From Lamellibrachia satsuma (lineage: Eukaryota; Annelida; Polychaeta; Sabellida; Siboglinidae): 64,000 nt of DNA. Below, piece by piece: positions 36,201-47,200 of the stretch. Each line of letters begins with the position of its first letter. The first letter of the stretch is position 1. The stretch spans positions 611,001 to 675,000 of the forward strand of contig BSQZ01000130.1 of the NCBI GenBank assembly GCA_033239005.1. Reading direction: 5' to 3'. Below the pieces are notes generated by a model. The model was not told the DNA's origin, did no database searches, and saw only the letters and a list, made by a program, of their open reading frames with translations. A program made the translations under genes and the position numbers.

Positions 36201-39200
36201 AAAATTACAATATATGGAATCTTAGTTTTTTAACAAGATTGCCATCCCAAACAACAAGTTCCAGATGGAAAGTGGTCCTGTACACTGTAGAGAATTCCAT
36301 TGTATGTGTCCATGGTTAAAATCTCCCATTGTGATACATTCCCCTTTATTAACTTCCTTTATAGCATTTTGTGTTATCCTCTTCGTTTATGTTTGGACTT
36401 CGGTAAACTAATCCAATAATTAATTTTGAATTTCCTGAAACTATTTTGCACCAAACAGCTTCATCGTAATCTGTTTCCCTTTCTAATTTATTTCATAAGC
36501 CTGATTAGATTATTTAAGATATAAAATAACTCCCCCTCCCCTTCTTCCTATTCGACCTTTCCTAAATATTACGTATCCTTTCAATCCTAATTCAGCATCT
36601 GTTATGTCTGTGTTGGCCCATGATTCGGTAATACCAATTATGTGAGGGTCAATATCTTCTACCATAATGTTTAATTCGTTTTTTCTTATTTACTACACTC
36701 CTAGCATTTAAACACACACATCTATGACCTGCTTCAGACATGTTTTTCGGACATTTTGTTATTGGTTTATCTGTACTAGTGGCCTCTTGTCCTGCTTGAG
36801 GCATCTCTAGGTAACCCCCCTGCGCTTCTAGTTTAAATGGTGTTTACTACCAAAAATATTTGTTATGCTACCCGTGCCACTGTCTACTGCTGCTGTGAGT
36901 CCATCCACATATACTGCTGCCCCCTTTCCACTTAAATGAAACCTTCCAACAAAACTTCCCCACAAAACCAACTTCCTCTTCCCTACATAGCTTCTCGCCT
37001 AGCATGTTAATTGCCATCCCCTGGCAATTTCGATATCTATGACCCCTCCTTCCTATTACTGGTAAAATCCCTGACAGTATTACCTGCTCAATCCGCGTCT
37101 GCTTTAGTGTTCTGACGAAATTCCTGTTTTTCCTAACTATGGCAGTTGTACCCTCCCTTTCTATGTTATTTGTCCCTACGTATACTAAAACAGATCCACC
37201 GTTGCCCGAACCCACGATGTTTTCTACCCTCTCAGTTATTGCCTCTATTTTGTTCCCAGGTAAGCAAACTACCACGTCATCTCCCTTGTTTTACTCTGTC
37301 GGTCTGTTCCCCACAAACACCCTCACTCTCTTTCTCACCCCCTCTATCACTGCCTCGGAATAGCTCTTCCGATGGATCCCCTCCATCACATTCTGTCCTG
37401 CAACCTGTCTCTCACTCATCAAACTGTCACCTTTCCCTCCCATCTCCTGGCTAACTTGCGCTTTCATCGCCTTCCCTCCTGACATCTTCCCTCCCTTCTC
37501 CCTCACTCCCATCGCCTTAACTATCGTCTCCCCCCCAACTCCTTTCGCTACTGTCTCCCCCACTCCCCTTTCCTTCAGTCCACTTGTCTTCACTCCCATT
37601 TCTTTCCTTCTCATCTTCGTTCGTCCTGCCTTCCTACATCTCGTCTCCTTACCTCCTCTCATCCTACCCCCAGGCTGAGGTGAGCTCTCCGTAGCATCTC
37701 TCTTGTCTTCTTCCCCCACTTTATCATCTACTGTCCCCCACCAGAACCACTGGCACCACCCACCTGCTCCCTTCCCACCATTGCCACAATGAGCAGCCTC
37801 AGCTGTTCTAACTCCACCTCAAGTTCCTTCATCCTCGTACATCCCCTACACTCCAATTGCTACAACTGCTGCATATTAAATGCCTGGTGGCCTTTACTTG
37901 CCATTTGCATGGCTCTATCACAAAATTTAGACTTAATCTGATTGCTACGTTAGCCTTGAATAAGGCTGTTTTTGTGTTCAAAAGAAAAGCCTGCCACCTA
38001 GTGAATACGGCGAACACTGTGTAAACAAAACAACGAAGTCAGTGTAAACCTACTTACGCTAAAATCCTGCTGTTAATACCTTTTTACTGAAATCGTTTAC
38101 CACAACTATGTCATATGTATCACCTTATGTATGTAATTTATGTAAATGTATCACTTTATCTAATATATATTTAACAATGTATATGATATTTTGGTACACC
38201 AGTTTAATTCACAACCTTTAAACAAACTCCCCCTTATCGCACGTTGAATTTGAGTCCGGGAAAAATACTGCCTCTGTTAACAAAAACAGTTTCTTAATAT
38301 ATGTCTATAAGAAGTTTGTGTATATAGTGTATGTGTAATAGTAATACTTATTCTAACCAATATTACACTATTTCTGACTAGTCAATATGATATCTAAATT
38401 TTCGAATAGCAAACAACCCTATTAACACTCACTGACTTCCCTGTCGGAGTCCGGAACTAACTTACTCTAAAATCCTGCCTCTGACTAATAATTAACAAAA
38501 ACTGTTTTCTATTATATGTCTACAATATGTTTATGTATAATATATATATGCAATAGTACTACTTACTCTGTTCGATATTCCACTTTTTTCTGTAAATTCT
38601 CTTCACCAATTTCAAGTCGCTGCTGCACCAAGACTCCGGAAGTCAGGACTTGTTTGAGCAACTAATGTTTTAATGTATTTACATACACTAAGTGCAAAAT
38701 TAAAGTAAACATTAATTTTAAGAAATGTAATTTCATTCAATACAGTAAAAATAATATACATTATATCATATTTTCATTAAATTTGTAAAGAATGACAGGA
38801 GAATTTGTCATGCCCTTTCTTATGTTTGTCAGGCCATCTACGAACTCTGTACAGGTATTGACAAAGCCAGGTCACAGCCCTGTCACCCGCCTGGCGTGGT
38901 GTCCCACGGGGGACACGCTGGTCACTGGCTCTGCGGCTGACGCCTCTATTCTGGTACGTCAACCTCATTGCCTTGGGCAGGGGGGAACACTTCACAGAGA
39001 TTGCAATATCTGTCACGTTTTCTGTATAATAGCATATTAGGCCACTAAGTTTGTTCTGCAGCAATTCTACAAATCAGCTTCAACCTGGGTTCAAATCCTC
39101 TTGTTGCCGTCTTGAAACTTTGGCAATTTTGTTTATTTATGTTGCTCCAGTTCACTCAACTGTTTAAATGAGAATAGTCTTTGCGCATTAATTGCAGTGT

Positions 39201-41125
39201 GGCTGAATGCTTCCCGGAAAGGTTGCATTGGTGATGGAATGAACAGGTCCGCCAGGGGGTGAAGTGTAAAGGAACTGGTCTGCCAGGGGGTGAAGTGTAA
39301 ATGAACAGGTCCACCAGGGGTAAAGTGTAAAGGAACAGGTCCGCGCCAGGGGTGAAGTGTAAAGCGCTTTGAACAGTCTCAATGACTGGATACTGTGCTA
39401 TATAAGAACGTACCTTTTAATCAATCCCAAGTTTGCTTTGACTATCATTAAAAAGTGGCTGTGTCACTAAATATGATCAGGTTTGCCAACAAACCTTCCA
39501 TAACCTGATGCTACGAGAATTTTTAATCAACGTTTGCGCTTCAAGCGTACTCATACTCATATGCACATGTTCCGCTGCTCGACTCCAGGTTATTGTTTTC
39601 AATGAGCATTACTCACAGTGACGCGTCATACAGTCAGCCCATCGTAACAGATTATTGTCGATTTGTATTCCACAATTCCACACACGTGTAATTTATTCAA
39701 TTCAACATTTTAACATTTTAAAATCGATAGAGCACACATTGACGTTAATATTCTACTCTAAATAAGCTTTATATACCGTGCGGCACAACATGGCTTCCTC
39801 GCAGTGGCGGCGATCAGTCAGTCCATCGTAACAGATTATTTGTATTCCATATTCCACACACATGTATTTTATTCAGTTCAACATTCCATAAAGTATGACA
39901 TTTTAAAATCGATACAACACACATTAACGTTAATATTCTACTCTAAAGAAGCTTTATAAACCATGCGGGACAACAGGGCTTCATCACAGCGGCAGCGATT
40001 AATGGCGGCGTGGCGTGTTAATTGCTGTTCGTGGTACCCCTGGTGGTAGATATGGGAACACCTAACGCGCCTCGCTTACACCGCGGTCCGATATCGTGGA
40101 CCCCGACCACCGCGTTATAACGAGGCACGACTGTATACTGTTTCGATACTTTCAAGACGTACCTGTAATGTTCACTAACAAGATAAATTTTAGTTCACTG
40201 ACATTGTTTGTTCACTAATTGTGCTGATCTATCACCGATTGTAGTTCTTGTTTAACTCGCCAGGTGTGGGAAGTGTCTCGTGAAATGTGTACAGCACTGC
40301 GACGTTTCGGGTGCATCGGAAATTCCGTTCTGTCATGGTCACCAGATGGCAGCAACCTGTTAGCAGCATCACCAGCAGCAGAGTTTCGGTACGGAGACCA
40401 GAAATTGATGGTTGAATGTTTTGTATGTATTGGTAGAGCTGCACCGTGTGACCCCTACTCGTTCTCATACCCTCTACCTCTCCCTAAATTAATACTGTTT
40501 TGATAATTTTCCATATAAAAAATATCGATTTTAAAATGTTATGCCACATTGCATGTATATAGGTCATGTATGTAGGTCATGCAATAATAACCATCAGAAT
40601 ATGTTTATAAACATTTACCTCCAACAGTAATGTGAAATAGTTATGTTTTTGTAACAACTCCATGGTACCATATTGATAATTGTTTTCCACGAAGTTGTGA
40701 ATTTCCCACATGTCGAACTATATTACAGTGCCGCGCCGTGAATGGTTATGTAATTTAAGACAATAGTAGTTCTGTAGCAGTTCACCGTGCGGCTCTGCAT
40801 AGTACAACTGTGGTCGTATTTCTCATGCAACCAACATTTAAAAAATAGAACGTGGGCCTTGACCCCCCTTGCCCTTTAGAATGTTTTTTACAAATAGGTA
40901 AATGTTGAACATTGTGAACGACCCTTGTGTGTCGTTAGATGGCATCCATCATTGTTCAGTTAGTTTTTTCTTTCAATTTCCGTTTGTGGTTTGTCTGTTT
41001 ATTCCTTTTTGCGCAGTTTGAAAATCACATTTATCACATCCAAGTTGCAGTGTTCTCTGTCGAATAAAGTAGTTCCAGTTCTAAGGATATGGGAACATCC
41101 TAAGGATGTATATGGGAACATTATG

Positions 41126-41212
<87 letters not shown>

Positions 41213-44200
41213 CGTGAACTTTCTTGGAACTGGATATATATATATATATATGTATAATATACTTCATATAAATTGTAACGTTAATTAATATGTAGTCTTT
41301 AATAACTAGGATCGATTATATAATCAAAAGTTGATCGGTTGGTGCCATTTGATTATAACCAATGATTGATTATGAAATTTCAACTGATTCCCAACACTAA
41401 TGGCTACCCTTTATACACACTTACACATAACAAACTGCATATGAATTTGTGCACATTCTCTGGAATATGAGGATGAAAAAGTAAGAATACATTGCAGTAA
41501 TTGGTGTTTTTGTTTTGCAGAGTCTGGGAATGTCGCAGGTGGACGACTGAGAAATGGAGTAATCTCTCAGGCAGGGTCAAGGTCAGTTAACCCTTTAGAC
41601 CACATGATGGTGTAATGAAGACCCCATGACGTAACGAAATGCACTCTATTCCCCACAGCACTAGCACAAATTCAACAGTTATGTTTGCACCTAGATTTGT
41701 GCATGTAACTTTTTTGTACTTCATTTTTTTATATGGCAAGTTGTGTTTATTTTAAAGAAAAATATACTGATGAAATGTAAAAAGTTGTCTTTATACAGTC
41801 AATATATGAAGGGTTTTGGAGCAAAACCCGATAAACGCCAATTCGAGCAACATTTCTGAATGCGCGAATGGATTTGCAGTTAGATACTGTGACACACTCA
41901 AGAAGCATTAAAACATTTAACTGACACAAAGAGTCAATAGTAAAATCACCTTAAGACAATGTGAAACATACAGCGTCATCTGGTGGATAATGTTGTAAAT
42001 CATCCAGTAGATGACGCTACCTGTATGAGTCTCTAAGATCCACGGCCAGAACACGGAGCCAGACAGATCAGCCAGATGCTGCAGGATGGATGCAAAGGGT
42101 TAAAGTTCCTTATTCAATTAAGTTTTTCTGTTCGTCTTGCTTCATAAAACCAAACCTATATAGTATCATCTCTGACACGCTTGCTCGTTTGTAAAAACTT
42201 TTTATTTAGTTTTGGTAAAATCATCGGACAAACTGTGTAATTATTTTTGACCAGATCCAGTAAAAATTCGGCCGTGCAGTGTGGTCTGAATGTATAAAAT
42301 TATACTATGACACAAGGCTATTAACACTTATGCAAGTTGTCTGATCTAACAATCACAGTCAATTGTTTTGATGATTTTAACAAAAGTATGTACTCTTTTA
42401 TAAATCGGCAGCACATGTTAATTAAACTGTTCTAAACTATCAGTATTCGCGATGGGCTAAATCAGTTGAAGACGGGTTTTGAGCATTAATCATTACCTGT
42501 TGGGTGATTGTTTTAGTGTGCCCAGTGGAGCCCAGATGGCAGCATGCTGCTGTTTGCTACAGTCAACGAACCCATCATCTACTCCTTGAGTTTCCAACAC
42601 AGCGGAAACTTCAATGTTCCTGGCACTGGAGGGTCAAAGGTCGCGGTGCAGTGTGCTGACTTGAGTGAGACCTTTGTGGGTGACTCCAGGTGAGAAAATA
42701 AACCATGACAAATGTATCTTGATGATTGCAAATCTTTCCTCCAACAAATTCCCTTCTCTTTGTCCCTGAAGTCCAGGATGAGGCTGCCATCGATACTGGT
42801 CCTCAATTTTATTTTTCTTCTGTCACTGATCCTGTTTCACTGCCGTCTCTCCCACCTGTCTCCACTCCCACATAACCCTCATTGTCCTCGCCCCTCCCGC
42901 TCCCGCCAAATCTTTCTTCATAAAGTCCTCCCATCTCAGTCTTGTTTCTTCCTCTTCTCCTTCTGCCCTTCTCACTGAGCGCATCTGCACTCTTCATCAA
43001 CCATACCTCATCCATTGTTTCTACATATCCAGTCCACTTTAGCCATCTCCTGACCAACTTCATCCTGAGAGTCTCTTTCACACCAACTTCCTCTCTCAGC
43101 TCCTCCATTCTTCGCTTGTCTAATTTCTTTTTGACCAATAATATTGTTCGCTCAGATTTACGGGGCCCACATATGAGAACTGAACTTTAATTATTGGTGG
43201 ACCCGTTGTCGCTGGTCGGACGGACAATGATGCACATTTTGTGGGAATGCTCTTTGAATTTTGGGCACGGGCGCGTCTAATTCCAAGAAACACGTTGACC
43301 AGGACAGGAAGTGGGATGAAGTACAAATGATTCAGCGCACATCCGCATATGGTGTGGAATAAATTGACAAATCTGTGTTTCAACAGTTCGATCTGCCAGG
43401 GCTAGTGTAGTGCTACTACCACCCCTAGCTAGCAAAGATGAGTTATCGTCTTTGCACCCTATTTGGTGCATAAGGCCACTTAGTAACTTCAGCCTAGTTG
43501 GTGCATGAGGCCACTTAGTAACTTCACCCTAGTTGGTGCATGAGGCCACTTAGTAACTTCACCCTAGTTGGTGCATAAGGCCACTTAGTAACTTCACCCT
43601 AGTTGGTGCATTAGGCCACTTAGTAACTTCACCCTAGTTGGTGCATTAGGCCACTTAGTAACTTCACCCTAGTTGGTGCATTAGGCCACTTAGTAACTTC
43701 ACCCTAGTTGGTGCACTAGGCCACTTAGTAACTTCACCCTAGTTGGAGCATTAGGCCACTTAATAACTTCTCCCTAGTTGATGCATGAGGCCACTTAGTA
43801 ATTTCACCCTAATTGGTGCATAAAGCCAAGTTACTTCACCCTAGTTGGTGCATAAGGCTACTTAGTAATTTCACCCTAGTTGGTGCATTAGGCCACTTAG
43901 TAGCTTCACCCTAGTTGGTGCATAAGGCCACTTGGTAACTTCACCCTAGTTGGTGCATAAGGCTACTTAGTAACTTCACCCTAGTTGGTGCATAAGGCTA
44001 CTTAGTAACTTCACCATAGTTGGTGCATTAGGCCACTTAATAACTTCACACTAATTGGTGCATGAGGCCACTTAGTAACTTCACCCTAGTCGGTGCATAA
44101 GGCTTCTTAGTAATTTCACCCTAGTTGGTGCATTAGGCCACTTAGAAACTTCACCCTAGTTGGTGCATAAGGCCACTTAGTAACTTCACCCTAGTTGGTG

Positions 44201-47200
44201 CATAAGGCTACTTAGTAACTTCACCCTAGTTGGTGCATTAGGCCACTTAGTAACTTCCACCATTTCATGCTGTTCTCTGTCTGTCTTCCAAGATGGTTTC
44301 TCTCTACATACTGATTGCGGCCAGCCTTGTTTACCTTCAGGGACCAATTTAGTGCAATTTTTGTGCATTGTCAAAAGGTCTTAAGTTGAACCTTAAAATA
44401 CGAATAAAAAGATGTTTAAACGGGGTTGTTGATGGAAAATTTAAGAAATACTTACCAAATATTGGCAGGCAAAATCATATAAGTTGAGTTAAGAGTAGTT
44501 TTGTACTGCCGTCTCGTCCATAGTGGCGGAGATAATAGTTTTGTACTGCCGTCTCGTCCATAGTGGCGGAGATAACAGTGTTTCACGGCAAAATGTGTTA
44601 TACACCACATTATTGCCTGATGAAATAACAGTGTTCCTATATATCGCTTAACAATGAAACACACGAATGGAATATAATGTTGCATTTTGTGCATAATAAT
44701 ATCACATGCTGTCTTTGTGATGCTCTACAGTAGATTGCATCATTGTTGCAGCGTTGGTGGAAACATACAAGCCATGGCGTGGGACCCTACAGGAGAGAGA
44801 CTGGCTGTCCAGTTTACAGGTACGGTGTGTGTATGTCTTACTCTTGTATTGCTATGTGTAGTCTGATCAAGCAATGCTACTTTCTCTTGGAAATAAACAA
44901 ACAGGTTTGATGAATGTATTGCACAGATGATGGCATACTGCAGTCAGTCTATAAATCAGTCATTAATTTTCAAATAACACCCAAATAAATAATCCTCATA
45001 AATGTTTGTTGACATATCCAGCCTGTCCATTTTATTGTGTTTTTGCAATAAACAATAGACTTTACATTGGGTAAAGTCCCAGTTATTCTACTCTGAATTT
45101 TTGGGCTAATGCAGTTTGCACTAGGAGTATTTTATGTAATCTTTCATTTTAGATGCATATGGAAACTACAGTGTAAAGATTAACTTATTCCACAGACTTT
45201 TCTGACTTGTGTATTGTTGTTACGACTAAACACAAATGAGTTGTTCGTGTGTTGTTTGTGTATTGTCTGTGTGTTGCTTGTGTGTTGTTTGTGTGTTGTT
45301 CTTGTGTTGTTTGTGTGTTGTTTGTGTGTTGTTTGTGTGTTGTTTGTGTGTTGTTTGTGTGTTGTTTGTGTGTTGTTTGTGTGTTGTTTGTGTGTTGTTT
45401 GTGTGTTGTTTGTGTGTTGTTTGTGTGTTGTTTGTGTGTTGTTTGTGTGTTGTTTGTGTGTTGTTTGTGTGTTGTTTGTGTGTTGTTTGTGTGTTGTTTG
45501 TGTGTGTTTGTGTGTTGTTTGTGTGTTGTTTGTGTAGTCTCTGAATCCATTATTGTTATGTCAGTTTACATATGTTGTAGCTTCTGAGATGATTGCCCTC
45601 TTCCAGACGAGAATGCAACCAGTGCTTGAGATCATCCCTTGGTAAATAGGTCCTATTCTATCCTATTCTACTTCCAAAATTAATATCAGGACGATTGTGG
45701 AAGGGTCAGTAAGAAAATGGCTATTATTGAATTTGTAAAAATGTCATCAGGCATATCATCATTCTTCATTCGTGCATGCGTGCGTGCATAATTCCAAAAA
45801 CTAACGTGTCCTTTATGTGACCTAGTTACAATGTACTAAGTCATCTATTAACTTAGCTCAATGTTACCTTTGTTCATTGTGAAACATCACAACAAACAAA
45901 AATAAAGTTGACTGTGAAAAATTATTAAAATATTAACAGATTATAATCATCAGTCTGAAGTATAGCTACCAGGTCATCATTGTTTAGATAATTCAAATAT
46001 TTTTTATGGAGAGCACCATATTCGACCTATTAAGCATACATGCCCTAATTAGCGTACACCCTTTTTTCATCCATAATTGTAATTTGACTAGTGTGGAACA
46101 ACTAAAATGTGTCGCTATCTGGTGTTAAACAGTTGGCACCAAATTTTTTTTCTACGCTAGTCACCAAATGACACCACTAGTGTTAAACAGTTTCCTTAAT
46201 GTCTAGAGAATACCATATTTTGGGGTATACTTGTAAGAACAGATTCCTTGACATTTTTCAGTGGCCCAACTTTTTTTCGGGCATACTGTACGCTTATTAT
46301 AGGACGAATACGGTTCATGCAGAATTATTATGTGCAATGCACACAAAGGCAGATTTGGTTACACATTTTGCCTAGTTTATTGTACCTCTATCATGTTAAC
46401 CACGGCACTGTCTGTTGCAGTGGCTTCGTGCGTGGCAATACGGGTGACACTCCATCTCTTATATCATTCCAGCCGTCTTTTGTACACGGAGCACTACTCA
46501 CAGTGGTAAGTTTGACCCAGTAATATATTTGTGGGCGTGATGTTGGAGAGTTAAAAAATGGCTCAACATTCCCGCGAGTAGTGCCAGTGGATGTCTGAAT
46601 ACCAAAAAAAATAATTTGGTTAAAAGGTGTATATTTTATCTTAATGTATATTTTTTTGACAAAATAGGCACTTTTACTTTACAGGATGGGCTGAGTAAAA
46701 AAGAGTTAGAGGTCTGCAAACATTGAACATAATTTGAAGCTGTTTGATGTTTTGGAATGCAAATTAGACTAACTTTAAGGAAACAGTCACTTTGAATCAA
46801 AAGCCTGCAAATGGAGTTTCTATAGTGAAAATTGGTGCACCACAAACACTGAGGTGTACACAGAAAATGCAAAATGTCATCACCCTAGTGTGAAAGCGAA
46901 ACAAAAGTCATGGTTTTGGGCCTATGCACCTATAGGAGTCTCTAAAACATAACCATTTGCAACTACAATTAAGAATATCACATCTGTGGTTTACTAGGAA
47001 AACCTTGTTGAACACGCAGCACCTTAATTCCACGATTTTCTTCCTTGGTTAAATTTCATAACTTTGTCATGTGATCAGCGAGAGGATGGAGGTCACGATC
47101 AGCATTGACCCACACAGTGTTTTGGGTATCCGCTATTTTGATCCTTACTAGATTTAACGACTAAAGTCAATTCTTTCGATGATTTGAACAAAAAATAGGC

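Noticed and set aside
43459..44260. CRISPR-like array
   Set aside because: Repeats are contiguous 35-bp units without unique spacers, in an animal intron. A minisatellite.
45185..45587. Cysteine/valine-rich and Thr/Gln/His-rich frames of about 100 codons
   Set aside because: Translation of the 11-bp GT-rich array in every frame.
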